Of a stretch of 64,000 bases of DNA, positions 51,134 to 60,476 are shown one piece after another. The notes below the pieces were generated by a model, which was not told the origin of the DNA, did no database searches, and saw nothing but the letters and a program-made list of their open reading frames with translations. Numbering within the stretch: position 1 is the first letter of the stretch; each line of letters begins with the position of its first letter. Source of the DNA: Mesorhizobium caraganae (GTDB lineage: Bacteria; Pseudomonadota; Alphaproteobacteria; Rhizobiales; Rhizobiaceae); contig NZ_JAFCGY010000023.1 in the NCBI RefSeq assembly GCF_016836705.1, forward strand, positions 29,421 through 93,420, read 5' to 3'. The position numbers were made by a program, and so were the translations under genes.

Positions 51134-54100
51134 TTAGCGCGACACGAAGCAGTTGCCGCCGGCAGCCTTGTAGCTGGTGCACAGATTGATCGCATCATTG
51201 CGCGACTGCGCCGGGACGCGGACGCGGTAGAAAGTACCCTTGCCGGCGATCTCGGCCTTGACGATGTTGGCGGTGCGGCCGGCCAGCACGCTGCCGTAGC
51301 GGCGCTGCAGGTCGGCATAGTTGGCCTGGGCGCTTTCGACCGTCGGCTGCGAAGCAATCTGCATCGACCACGAACCGCCGCCTGATGTCGAAGCCGTCGC
51401 CGGAATGGAGGCAACCTGGTCGGGCTTGACCTCGCCGACCACGTCGACCGGCTGGTCGGACGGGCGCTGCGGCGCCACGGCAACCGTCTCCGGCGTGTTG
51501 GCGGACTGGGTCTCAACCTTCGGCGCGGCCGCCGGCTTCACCGGCTTCACCGGCTTGACCGGCTTGGCGGTCACCGCACTGGCCTGGTCGCTGTTTGCCT
51601 GATCGGTGGCGGGCGCCACGGTGCCGGTCTGCTCGGCATCGGCTGAAGGGGCGACGTGCTGCGGCGCCGGGTCAAGCGGCTCGGCCGCCGCAATTTGAGG
51701 CGCGGCCGGCGCCGGATCCTCGCGTGCCACCAGCGAGCCGTCAGGCTTGACCACCATGGTCCGCACCTTGCGCGGGGCAACGGCGACCGTATCGGGGTTC
51801 TTGTCGGCTTCCTGCAGAACCTGCGCGATGCGGTCCTCGGATTTGGGCGCGGGTGCTGCAGCCGCATCGGGATTGCCGGCAGCGTCGGGGTTTCCGGCGG
51901 CATCGGTGCCCGCGGCAGCGTCGGTCTCGTCGGGCGACAGATCGACAACGCGGCTTTCCGGCCCCTTTGCCTTCACATCGACCGGCTCTTCGGTTGATGT
52001 GACCAGCTTCTCCTGCACCGGCTCGGCCGGTTTGGTGCCCTTGGCGACCGCGTCATAAACCTTGTTGTCCTGGTTCGGCACGACAGCGCCGCCCGGATTT
52101 TCCGGCTTGACCTTGATCGGGGTGTTATCAGCCTTGACGATCACCGGAGCGTCGCTGCCGCCCTTGCCGCCAAACGACAAGGCAAAGGCGCCGAGGCCAC
52201 CGATAACGGCCACCGCGCCGACGACCGCTGCGATAAACAGGCCGCTCCGGCGCGGCTTTGCCGCTTCCTGTTCGGCGAGGCCCGGCACCGTCATCGCCTC
52301 GTCCAGGTCCGGATCGTAGTCGAGTTCGTCGACCGAGAAATCGTCGGCCTGCGAAACCGGCTGACTGCCGGGCAAATCGCCCATGTCGAAGCCACCGGCT
52401 GCATAGGCAGTTTGCGCTGCGGCGGCAGGCGCATCGGCGGGCTGCGCCGCATAAGCGCGCTGGTCGAGCTCATGGCCCGAACTGAAACCGGAGCTGTAGG
52501 AATCGTCGTCATAGGCGGCGCTGCGCGTGGCCGCAGGCGGCGGCGCCACTTCCACCGCGTTCATGTCGGTGAGCAGGCCGGCGAATTCGGCGTCGATATC
52601 GTCATAGGCCGCCGGCTCGTCTTCCTGGAAGCTGAGCTCGGGAATATCGAGGTCGTCGGCGATCGCCACCACGCGCTCCGGCACATCGACCGTCTCGACA
52701 TCCGGCATCTCGTCATAAGCCTGAGGCGGCGCTTGGCGCGTCGGCGCCGGCGCTGCATAAGCAGCGACCGGCTGGTCGCCGTAGGTTGGCGCGGCTGCCG
52801 CCGGCATGGAAGGCTTTTCTGCAAAAGAAGCTTGGGGCTGCGCTGCAACGGAAGGCTGGGCAGGGGTCGGGGTCACGCGGCTCCACGAACGCGCCGGCTC
52901 CGGCGGCGTCGAGCGCCAATCGCCAGCGACCGGTGCGGCTGTGTCGTCATTACCGAGATCGATGCCTTTGGCCAAGGCCGCATCGAAGGCATGATCGTCG
53001 AATTCGATCTCGGGCTCATGGCCCTCGAGCTCACCGGCAAGCAGATCGTCGAATTCGGCATCGTTCTGGGTCGCGGCGGCTTGAGGAGCCTGCGCCGGCG
53101 CGTGTTCGTCCAGGTCCCAGTCAAGATTGTCGGCAGGAGCCGCCGGCGCCGCGGCGGACCGCTGCACCGGCACGACAGGCTCATAGGCCCGTGTGGGCTC
53201 GATGACTGGCGCCGGCCGTGGTGTGGTCATCGCGCCAAGCAGCGCGTTGAGTTCATCTTCCAAAGTCCGTTCGTCAGCAGCCGGCGCGGCCGGGGTCGCC
53301 ACAACGGTGGGCGCCACAACAGCGGGCGCTACATAAGCGGGTGCGACTGGGGTTGGCTGGACCGGGGCGGCGGCGACCTCGGCAGCCGCCTCGTGGTCGG
53401 CAACCGCGTCGTCGATGCTCAGGTCGAAATCGTCGAACGCTTCGTGCGCGGCCTCATGAGAGGGGCTTGCCTCCGCAGCCCACGCCGGCGTCTCGTCGAC
53501 TTCCGGCGCATCCATCTCAACCGGGGCGCTGGCCTCCAGATCGCTGACATCCAGTTCGCGCTCTTCCGGAGCCTCGGCTTCAACAGGCTGAGCTTCGAAA
53601 GCCTGAGGCTCGAAATCCTGGCCAGCGAAATCCCGGGCAGCGAAATCCATGTCGACATCGGCCATCGCGTCGTCGAAATGGTCGGAAAAATCCTCATCGG
53701 CAACAGCGTGGTCGCCGGCATCGACGACCCCGGTTGCCGGAGCGGCATACTGGTCCTGCGCCGGCACATTTCTGTCCAGCGTCAGTTCGTCTTCCAGCGA
53801 CAGCGAGACGGCATTGTCGAAATCATCGTCGAATGCGACATCGTCAGCAGGTGCAGCAGCAACCTCGGCGACACCAGCGCCGTGTTCGACGTCATCCGTC
53901 GCGTCGCCATCGAGCCGCAACCCCTGCTCGAGCGAAGCGGCAAGCTCGTCGTCCATGGGCAGGTCGTCTTCGAGCGGCGACACGTTTTCCAGCGAACTGG
54001 CGACAGCCATGTCGTAATCGTCATCGAATGCAGGTTCGTCGAATGCAGGCTCGGCAAACGAAGGCTCGGCGGCTGGCGCCACGGCCTGCGGGCGAGCACC

Positions 54101-54463
54101 AAAATCATGATCTGCGGCGTCGTCGAACACGAAATCATGGTCCAGCGAAGCGGCAAGCGCATCGTCCATCGCGGCATCGGCGGTTTCGAAAGCCGGCTCG
54201 CGACTCGCGGCGGCAGGTTGGTGAACCTCGGAAGTTGGCTGGCTAACCTCCATGGAGGCGAAGTCGTCGCCGAGTTCGCCCATCAACTCCTTCTCGAGGT
54301 CGATGTCGAAATCGCCCTCGTCCGCAACCTTCTGGACGACCGGCGCCTTTGGTTTGACCGGCTGGCGTGGATCGAAACCCATGATCCTGGTCAGTTCCGC
54401 GAACGGATCATCCTCGGCGATGTCGTTGTTGTCGGCTGCTCTCAGCTGGGTTCTGTCTGCCAT
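51134..54463 (-). CDS. very long acidic SPOR-domain membrane protein
   Basis: 1109 residues from the ATG at 54463 (MADRTQLRAADN). The first 750 residues are acidic and Ala-rich. They carry at least four copies of an acidic unit that ends in ASL(D/E) or SLE (about residues 95-110, 147-159, 170-182, 212-227). A single helix (RRSGLFIAAVVGAVAVIGGL) at about residues 743-765 leads to a Pro/Ala/Lys periplasmic stretch and a C-terminal SPOR domain (about residues 1030-1107, SWSMQIASQPTVESAQANYA). SPOR binds septal peptidoglycan lacking stem peptides. It is the first gene of the SPOR-nagZ-scpA-scpB set. Confidence 0.85.
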   Translation of the reverse strand: MADRTQLRAADNNDIAEDDPFAELTRIMGFDPRQPVKPKAPVVQKVADEGDFDIDLEKELMGELGDDFASMEVSQPTSEVHQPAAASREPAFETADAAMDDALAASLDHDFVFDDAADHDFGARPQAVAPAAEPSFAEPAFDEPAFDDDYDMAVASSLENVSPLEDDLPMDDELAASLEQGLRLDGDATDDVEHGAGVAEVAAAPADDVAFDDDFDNAVSLSLEDELTLDRNVPAQDQYAAPATGVVDAGDHAVADEDFSDHFDDAMADVDMDFAARDFAGQDFEPQAFEAQPVEAEAPEERELDVSDLEASAPVEMDAPEVDETPAWAAEASPSHEAAHEAFDDFDLSIDDAVADHEAAAEVAAAPVQPTPVAPAYVAPAVVAPTVVATPAAPAADERTLEDELNALLGAMTTPRPAPVIEPTRAYEPVVPVQRSAAAPAAPADNLDWDLDEHAPAQAPQAAATQNDAEFDDLLAGELEGHEPEIEFDDHAFDAALAKGIDLGNDDTAAPVAGDWRSTPPEPARSWSRVTPTPAQPSVAAQPQASFAEKPSMPAAAAPTYGDQPVAAYAAPAPTRQAPPQAYDEMPDVETVDVPERVVAIADDLDIPELSFQEDEPAAYDDIDAEFAGLLTDMNAVEVAPPPAATRSAAYDDDSYSSGFSSGHELDQRAYAAQPADAPAAAAQTAYAAGGFDMGDLPGSQPVSQADDFSVDELDYDPDLDEAMTVPGLAEQEAAKPRRSGLFIAAVVGAVAVIGGLGAFALSFGGKGGSDAPVIVKADNTPIKVKPENPGGAVVPNQDNKVYDAVAKGTKPAEPVQEKLVTSTEEPVDVKAKGPESRVVDLSPDETDAAAGTDAAGNPDAAGNPDAAAAPAPKSEDRIAQVLQEADKNPDTVAVAPRKVRTMVVKPDGSLVAREDPAPAAPQIAAAEPLDPAPQHVAPSADAEQTGTVAPATDQANSDQASAVTAKPVKPVKPVKPAAAPKVETQSANTPETVAVAPQRPSDQPVDVVGEVKPDQVASIPATASTSGGGSWSMQIASQPTVESAQANYADLQRRYGSVLAGRTANIVKAEIAGKGTFYRVRVPAQSRNDAINLCTSYKAAGGNCFVSR

Positions 54464-54566
54464 TATTGTTCCCGAACTCGCACTCATTCGGACGCCATGG
54501 ACGTCGCGCAGGGTTGGCCCTTACCAGCGCAATGTGGGCAAATGGTGACAGGTTTTTTAGTCAAAC

Positions 54567-56330
54567 CTAACGCATTTCGGTGGGCGCATCAGCCCCAATC
54601 AGCGTCAGGCCGGAGGTCAAAACATCCGAAACAGCCTGCACCAGCCCTAGTCTGGCATGTGTCAATTGTCGGTCGTTAACCTTAACAAAACGTAAGTCGG
54701 GATTATCGGTGCCCCGATTCCAGTGGCCATGAAAGCTGGAGGCCAGATCGTAGAGGTAGAATGCCAGCCTATGCGGCTCCAGCGCAAGGGCTGCGGATTC
54801 GATCAGCCGGGGATATTCAGCCAGCTTCCGGATCAGGCCGATCTCGCCCTCATCGGTCAGCGACGCCGAGGCGGCCGCCAGGCTTTTGCGGTCGAAATTG
54901 GCTTCGCCCAACTGCTCGCTCGCTTGCCGGAACACCGAATGGCAGCGCGCCGAGGCGTACTGCACGTAGAACACCGGATTGTCCTTGGATTGTTCGGTCA
55001 CCTTGGCGAAGTCGAAGTCGAGCGGCGCGTCGCTCTTGCGGTAGAGCATCATGAAGCGGATCGCATCGCGGCCGACCTCCTCCACCACTTCGCGCAGCGT
55101 CACGAAATCGCCCGACCGCTTCGACATCCGAACCGGTTCGCCGTCGCGAAACAGCTTCACCAGATTGCACAGCAGCACGGTCAGCTGGAGCTTCAGATCA
55201 TCGCCCCCAATCGCCCGCGCCAGCGCTTCCAGCCGCTTGACGTAACCGCCATGGTCGGCGCCCAGCACATAGATCAGATCGACAAAGCCGCGGTCGACCT
55301 TGTCCTTGAGATAGGCGACATCGGCGGCGAAATAGGTGAACGAGCCGTCGGACTTGACCAGCGCCCGGTCCATGTCGTCGCCAACCGCGGTCGAGCGGAA
55401 CAAAGTCTGCTCGCGGTCTTCCCAGTCGTCCGGCTTTTCGCCCTTGGGCGGCGGCAGCTTGCCCTTGTAGATGTGGCCCTTCAGCGTCAGATCGTTGATC
55501 GCCGAGCGGATCTTCTTGGCGTTGTCGGCATGCAGCGTGCGCTCGGAGAAGAACACGTCGTGATGCACGTTGAGCAGCGCCAGATCCTCGCGGATCATCA
55601 CCATCATCGCATCTATGGCGCGGTCCTTGACGATGGCCAGCGCCTCGTCATCCGGCATTTGCAGCAGGCTGCGGCCGAACTCTTTCGCCAGCGCCTGGCC
55701 AAGAGGGACCAAATAGTCGCCGGGATAAAGGCCAGGCGGAATTTCGCCGATCTCGTCGCCGAGCGCCTCCCGATACCGCAATATGACCGAGCGGCCGAGC
55801 ACGTCGATCTGACCGCCGGCGTCGTTGATGATGTATTCCTTGGTCACGTCATAGCCGGCGAAGCCCATCAGATTGGCCAGCGTGTCGCCGACCACCGCGC
55901 CGCGGCAATGACCGACATGCATCGGTCCGGTCGGGTTGGCCGACACATATTCGACATTGGTCTTCTTGCCGCCGCCGATGGTCGAGCGGCCATAGTTGCG
56001 GCCCTGCCCGAGCAGAGCGGTCAGATGCGTCTGCCAGAAAGCATCCTTGAGCCTGAGATTGACGAAGCCCGGGCCGGCAACATCGGCGGCGGCGACATCG
56101 GCGTCAGCGCGCAGCACTTCCACCAGCCGTTCGGCCAGCGCGCGCGGGTTCTGCCTGGTCGGCTTGGCCAGCACCATCGCCGCATTGGTGGCGAGATCGC
56201 CATGGCTGGCGTCGCGCGGCGGCTCCACGGCGATGCGCGACAGGTCGGGCGAAACGCCATTACTGTCTTTCAAATCAAGCGCTTCGACGGCTTTTGTGAT
56301 TCGCGCGCTGAAATCGGCGAAGATGTTCAT
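54567..56330 (-). CDS. argS: arginyl-tRNA synthetase
   Basis: 587 residues, class I synthetase. The HIGH-type motif is PTGPMHVGHCRGA and the KMSKS-type motif is VRMSKRSGDFV. N-terminal Add-1 domain for tRNA binding. It charges tRNA-Arg. The ATG at 56330 begins MNIFADFSARI. 103 bp lie between its stop and the SPOR start. Confidence 0.97.
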   Translation of the reverse strand: MNIFADFSARITKAVEALDLKDSNGVSPDLSRIAVEPPRDASHGDLATNAAMVLAKPTRQNPRALAERLVEVLRADADVAAADVAGPGFVNLRLKDAFWQTHLTALLGQGRNYGRSTIGGGKKTNVEYVSANPTGPMHVGHCRGAVVGDTLANLMGFAGYDVTKEYIINDAGGQIDVLGRSVILRYREALGDEIGEIPPGLYPGDYLVPLGQALAKEFGRSLLQMPDDEALAIVKDRAIDAMMVMIREDLALLNVHHDVFFSERTLHADNAKKIRSAINDLTLKGHIYKGKLPPPKGEKPDDWEDREQTLFRSTAVGDDMDRALVKSDGSFTYFAADVAYLKDKVDRGFVDLIYVLGADHGGYVKRLEALARAIGGDDLKLQLTVLLCNLVKLFRDGEPVRMSKRSGDFVTLREVVEEVGRDAIRFMMLYRKSDAPLDFDFAKVTEQSKDNPVFYVQYASARCHSVFRQASEQLGEANFDRKSLAAASASLTDEGEIGLIRKLAEYPRLIESAALALEPHRLAFYLYDLASSFHGHWNRGTDNPDLRFVKVNDRQLTHARLGLVQAVSDVLTSGLTLIGADAPTEMR

Positions 56331-56392
56331 GGGTCTTGCTCTGGCGGACTGTGCAGGAGAACCGGCTCATTGGCCGGCAAATCGCGCCCGCC

Positions 56393-57607
56393 CTAGCTTA
56401 AATCGGGCGTATGGTCAAACAGACGGCGGTGTTCCTTCAAGGCGTAGGTGTCCGTCATCCCCGCCAGGAAATCGGCGACGCTGCGCGCCTTGATGCGATC
56501 CTCGGCCCGATCGAGCCCTTCGCGCCAGCCATCCGGCATGGCGCGCGGATCGGCGAAATAGACATCGAACAGGTCGCGCACGATCTGCTCGGCGTCGCCA
56601 CGCACGCGCATCACCTCATCGTGCCGGTAGAGGTGCTTGTAGAGAAACGCCTTCAATTCCTTCTCGGTCGCCGCCATCCCGGCGGAAAACGTCACCATCG
56701 TCTCGCCCGCCGCCCGCACCGCTTCGGCACTGTCGGGCTTGATGCGCTCCAGGTTGGCGGTGGTCGAAACGATGACATCCTCGACCATCATGGTGATCTG
56801 CCGGCGCATCAGTTCGTGGCCGGTGCGCACGTCGTCGAGGCCGGGATAGCGTGCGCGCACGCTTTCGAGGATCGATCCCGGCAGCGCAACCGTCTCCAGC
56901 ATGTCCAGCGTCAGGAAGCCGGAGCGCAGGCCGTCATCTATGTCGTGGGTATTGTAGGCGATGTCGTCGGCGATCGCCGCGCATTGCGCTTCGATCCCGG
57001 CAAAACGGTCGAGTTCGAGGTCGTGCAGTTCGGAATAGTCGCGGATCGCCTGCGGCACCGAACCCTTAAGGCCTTTTCCCTTGGCGTCGGTCAGTGGGCC
57101 ATTGTGCTTGACCAGGCCTTCCAGCGTCTCCCACGTCAGGTTCAGCCCGTCGAACTCGGCATAGCGCCGCTCCAGCCGCGTCACCACGCGCAGCGACTGC
57201 GCATTATGATCGAAACCGCCCCATGCGGCCATCCGCTCGTTCAGTGCGTCCTCGCCGGTATGACCGAACGGCGTATGGCCGAAATCGTGGACCAGAGCGA
57301 CCGCCTCGGCCAGATCCTCGTCGCCGCGCAGCGCCCGCGCCAGAGCCCGCGCGATCTGCGCCACCTCGATCGAATGTGTCAGCCGGGTGCGATAGTGGTC
57401 GCCCTCATGGGCGACGAACACCTGCGTCTTGTGCTTCAGCCGGCGGAAGGCGGTGGAATGGATGATACGGTCGCGGTCGCGCTGGAACGGCGTGCGGGTC
57501 GGGCTTTCGACCTCGTCATAGAGCCGCCCACGCGACTTGGCGGGATCACTGGCATAGGCCGCGCGCGGCCGATAGCCGAAGCCGATGTCGCCAAGCTCAT
57601 TTGTCAT
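56393..57607 (-). CDS. dgt: deoxyguanosinetriphosphate triphosphohydrolase-like protein
   Basis: 404 residues. HD-domain motif HSIEVAQIARALARAL, then VALVHDFGHTPFGHTGEDAL, matches the dNTPase family. It hydrolyses dNTP to nucleoside and triphosphate, substrate range unknown. The ATG at 57607 (MTNELGDIGFGYRP) is the conserved start. It is divergent from erpA with 76 bp between. Confidence 0.93.
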   Translation of the reverse strand: MTNELGDIGFGYRPRAAYASDPAKSRGRLYDEVESPTRTPFQRDRDRIIHSTAFRRLKHKTQVFVAHEGDHYRTRLTHSIEVAQIARALARALRGDEDLAEAVALVHDFGHTPFGHTGEDALNERMAAWGGFDHNAQSLRVVTRLERRYAEFDGLNLTWETLEGLVKHNGPLTDAKGKGLKGSVPQAIRDYSELHDLELDRFAGIEAQCAAIADDIAYNTHDIDDGLRSGFLTLDMLETVALPGSILESVRARYPGLDDVRTGHELMRRQITMMVEDVIVSTTANLERIKPDSAEAVRAAGETMVTFSAGMAATEKELKAFLYKHLYRHDEVMRVRGDAEQIVRDLFDVYFADPRAMPDGWREGLDRAEDRIKARSVADFLAGMTDTYALKEHRRLFDHTPDLS

Positions 57608-57683
57608 GGCTGATGCCGCCGCAGTTGACTTGCCCCTCCCCGCTTCATACCTATCATGTGAAACCGAAAGCAAGGTGACGCCC

Positions 57684-58031
57684 ATGGGCGCTGATGCCAA
57701 GACTGCCATGAAAGTCGAGATGACCGACTCCGCCGCCAGGCGGATCGTCAAAATCGTGTCTGGCGAAGCCGGCAAGACGGCGCTGCGCGTCTCCGTCGAA
57801 GGCGGCGGTTGCTCCGGCTTTTCCTACAAGTTCGACCTGGTCGATACCCGCAACGACGACGACGTCGCCATCGAAAAGGACGGTGCCACCGTGCTGATCG
57901 ACGACCTCTCGCTGGTCTATATGGGCGGCTCGGTGATCGACTTCGTCGACGATCTGATGGGTCAGTCGTTCCAGATCCGCAACCCGAATGCAGTCGCCTC
58001 CTGCGGCTGCGGCACCAGTTTCTCCATTTAA
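57684..58031 (+). CDS. erpA: iron-sulfur cluster insertion protein ErpA
   Basis: 115 residues of the HesB/IscA family. Three cluster cysteines are in EGGGCSGFSYKF and SCGCGTSFSI. AAGGTGA lies 5 nt before the ATG at 57684. It delivers Fe-S clusters to target enzymes. It is divergent from dgt and starts a short run with VOC and xthA genes. Confidence 0.92.
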   Translation: MGADAKTAMKVEMTDSAARRIVKIVSGEAGKTALRVSVEGGGCSGFSYKFDLVDTRNDDDVAIEKDGATVLIDDLSLVYMGGSVIDFVDDLMGQSFQIRNPNAVASCGCGTSFSI

Positions 58032-58035
58032 TCAG

Positions 58036-58428
58036 ATGCCTGCGATCGGCGCGGTCCGTCAGGTCGCGCTGTCGGCCGGGCGCGATCTCGATGTCACGCT
58101 GGCCTTCTGGCGCGACGTGCTCGGCCTGCGTGTTCACGCCCGCTACGATCCGCCCGGCATGGCCTTCATCATGGCCGGCGATATCAGGCTGCTGTTCACC
58201 GACGGCGTGCCGGCCGGCACCGTCTATCTCGACATAGCTGGGCTCGAAGCCTTCCATGCCGAGGCGAAAGCCGAAGGCGTTCCCTTCACCGCACCGCCGG
58301 CGCTTGTTCATCGCGACAGCGAAGGCACATTCGGTCCAGCGGGGGAAAGCGAGTGGATGGCCTTTCTAAAGGACCCGGCAGGCAATACGATCGGGCTTGT
58401 CGAACGTCTCCCGCCCGAACATCCCTGA
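58036..58428 (+). CDS. VOC family (glyoxalase-like) protein
   Basis: 130 residues, one vicinal-oxygen-chelate domain of paired beta-alpha-beta modules (AVRQVALSAGRDLDVTLAFW; LKDPAGNTIGLVER at the end). ATG at 58036 lies 4 bp past the erpA stop. Substrate unknown. Confidence 0.88.
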   Translation: MPAIGAVRQVALSAGRDLDVTLAFWRDVLGLRVHARYDPPGMAFIMAGDIRLLFTDGVPAGTVYLDIAGLEAFHAEAKAEGVPFTAPPALVHRDSEGTFGPAGESEWMAFLKDPAGNTIGLVERLPPEHP

Positions 58429-58436
58429 GGCCGCCC

Positions 58437-59231
58437 ATGAAAATCGTCACCTGGAACATCAACGGCGTTCGCGCCCGCATCGGCAACCTCACCCATTGGC
58501 TGACCGAAAGCCAGCCCGACATCGTCTGCCTGCAGGAGATCAAGACAGTCGACGAACAGTTCCCGCGCGCCGAGATCGAGGCCCTGGGCTACAATGTCGA
58601 AACCCATGGCCAGAAGGGTTTCAATGGCGTCGCCTTGCTGTCGAAGCTGCCCTTTGATGAGGTTATCCGAGGCCTGCCGGGCGACGACACGGATGAGCAG
58701 GCGCGCTTCATCGAGGGCGTGTTCTCGACCGATCAGGGCGCGTTGCGCGTCGCCTCGCTCTATCTGCCCAACGGCAATCCGATCGATGACGACAAGAAGT
58801 TCCCCTACAAGCTGTCCTGGATGGAGCGGCTGCAGCGCTGGGCCGAGCAGCGCCTGCTTTTGGAAGAGGCGCTGGTGCTCGCCGGCGACTACAATGTCAT
58901 CCCCGAGCCGATCGACGCGCGCTTCCCCGAGAACTGGCTTGGCGATGCGCTGTTCCAGCCGCAGACCCGGCAGGCCTTCCGGCGGCTGAAGAATCTCGGC
59001 TTCACCGAGGCGGTGCGCGCCGTCACCGACGCTGCCGACGTCTACACCTTCTGGGATTACCAGGCCGGCGCCTGGCAGAAGAACAACGGCATTCGCATCG
59101 ACCATCTGCTGTTGTCGCCCGAAGCCGCCAACCGCTTTTCCTCGGCTTCGATCGAAAAGCACGTGCGCGCCTGGGAAAAACCGTCCGACCATGTGCCGGT
59201 GGCGATCGATCTGGCCTTGCTGCCGGCCTGA
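58437..59231 (+). CDS. xthA: exodeoxyribonuclease III
   Basis: 264 residues of the AP endonuclease family. Motifs: WNINGVRAR, LQEIKTVDEQFP, GDYNVIPEP, RIDHLLLS and KPSDHVPVAIDL. It acts on abasic sites in DNA repair. It lies 8 bp past the VOC gene, so erpA, VOC and xthA appear to share one operon. Confidence 0.95.
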   Translation: MKIVTWNINGVRARIGNLTHWLTESQPDIVCLQEIKTVDEQFPRAEIEALGYNVETHGQKGFNGVALLSKLPFDEVIRGLPGDDTDEQARFIEGVFSTDQGALRVASLYLPNGNPIDDDKKFPYKLSWMERLQRWAEQRLLLEEALVLAGDYNVIPEPIDARFPENWLGDALFQPQTRQAFRRLKNLGFTEAVRAVTDAADVYTFWDYQAGAWQKNNGIRIDHLLLSPEAANRFSSASIEKHVRAWEKPSDHVPVAIDLALLPA

Positions 59232-59301
59232 TAGCTGCCGAACCCTGATATCGCCACAATCGCGCTCTTCATTCGGAAATCAGCATGGCGGCTGGGGTTC
59301 C

Positions 59302-59601
59302 ATGACCATACGATTCCTTCTTTGTCCGATCGGCCTGGCATTTGCCATGGCTGCACCCGCAGCGGCCTTCGCCGACCAGCAGTGCCTGGCCAATGGCAAG
59401 TCGTACCAGGTCGGCCAGGTCGCTTGCCTGACGGTTTCCGACCAGAGCCACATGGCCCGCTGCGACCTCGTGCTCAACAACACCTCATGGACGAAGATCG
59501 GCGACACCTGCCCCGACAACACGATGAAGCCTCACCTGAAGGTCACGCCAATCTCGATGCCGGCGCCCAGCATGGTGCCGACCGAACCGATCGCGAACTG
59601 A
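59302..59601 (+). CDS. small secreted cysteine-containing hypothetical protein
   Basis: 99 residues. Signal peptide (MTIRFLLCPIGLAFAMAAPA, cleaved after AFA) and a mature part with four cysteines (CLANGKSYQVGQVACL, MARCDLVLN, GDTCPDN) likely in two disulfides. No family recognised. It converges with the ExoR-like gene. Confidence 0.75.
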   Translation: MTIRFLLCPIGLAFAMAAPAAAFADQQCLANGKSYQVGQVACLTVSDQSHMARCDLVLNNTSWTKIGDTCPDNTMKPHLKVTPISMPAPSMVPTEPIAN

Positions 59602-59651
59602 TAAGTCGAGAGCTGGATTTCCCCCTTGTGGGGGAGGTCAGCGCACGACCC

Positions 59652-60476
59652 TTACTGGTCGCCGCCGCCCTTGGTGAGAATATCATCCGCCAGCGATATG
59701 GCGGTGCGGCGGTCGGCTTCGCCGGCGGCGGCAAACGCTTCTTCCTGCATGCCGCGGATCCATGGCTGGTCGGCCGGCGAGGCGCGTTCGAGCGCGGCCG
59801 TCATCATCGCCAGCCCGCGCACGATCTTGCCGCTCTGGAACAGAAGATTGCCGAGCGTCGCCTGGGCGCCGGCATGGCCCTTTTCGGCAGCAAGCTGGAA
59901 CCAGCGGCCGGCCTGCTTGACGCTGGCCTTCACGCCGCCCTCGCCCTTCAGGAACATCTGGCCCATCTCGAACTGGGCGTTCGGATTGCGGTAATTGGCG
60001 GCCGCACGCATGTAATATTCCTGCGCCGCGACCTCGTTTTCCTCGACAGGGCTGCCGGGAATGCCTGTCCTGAGATAGTCGCCCAGCGCCACCAGCGCGT
60101 CGGAGACATAGCTTTCCTCCGGCGATCCTGGCTCGACATCCTGATCGACGATCTCGGAAAAGAATTTGAAGGCCGCATAGTCGTCGCGGGTCACGCCGTC
60201 GCCTTCGGCATACATGCGCGCGAGCTTCCAGGTGGCGCCGATCTGGCCGTTTTCGGCGGCGTATTTATAGGCCTCGACCGCCTGTTCCTTGTGGCCGCTC
60301 TTGTAGGCGGAGAAGCCGAACTGGAACACGGCCCACGGGCTCGATTGCGGCTTCACGCCGGTCTTGTCGTCGAACACCTTGTCGTCGAAGGCCATGGCCT
60401 GGCCCACGGCGCCAAAGATCGCAACAGCGACCAGTGCCGGAAGGACAGATGACCTCAACAACTCAGATATCCGCAT
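59652..60476 (-). CDS. exoR: ExoR-like periplasmic Sel1-repeat regulator
   Basis: 274 residues. Signal peptide (LPALVAVAIFGAVGQAMA, cleaved before FDDKV) and at least four Sel1/TPR-like repeats (for example FGFSAYKSGHKEQAVEAYKY and AQFEMGQMFLKGEGGVKASV). Length, repeat layout and the SYVSDALVALGDYLRTGIPG segment fit rhizobial ExoR, which holds the ExoS/ChvI kinase pair in check and thereby controls exopolysaccharide and motility. Its ATG at 60476 overlaps the ilvD end by 14 bp. Confidence 0.75.
   Translation of the reverse strand: MRISELLRSSVLPALVAVAIFGAVGQAMAFDDKVFDDKTGVKPQSSPWAVFQFGFSAYKSGHKEQAVEAYKYAAENGQIGATWKLARMYAEGDGVTRDDYAAFKFFSEIVDQDVEPGSPEESYVSDALVALGDYLRTGIPGSPVEENEVAAQEYYMRAAANYRNPNAQFEMGQMFLKGEGGVKASVKQAGRWFQLAAEKGHAGAQATLGNLLFQSGKIVRGLAMMTAALERASPADQPWIRGMQEEAFAAAGEADRRTAISLADDILTKGGGDQ

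Noticed and set aside
52412..54679. 755-codon plus-strand frame antisense to the SPOR gene
   Set aside because: Mirror of the Ala/Asp-rich codons; no ribosome site, no domain, Arg-rich product.
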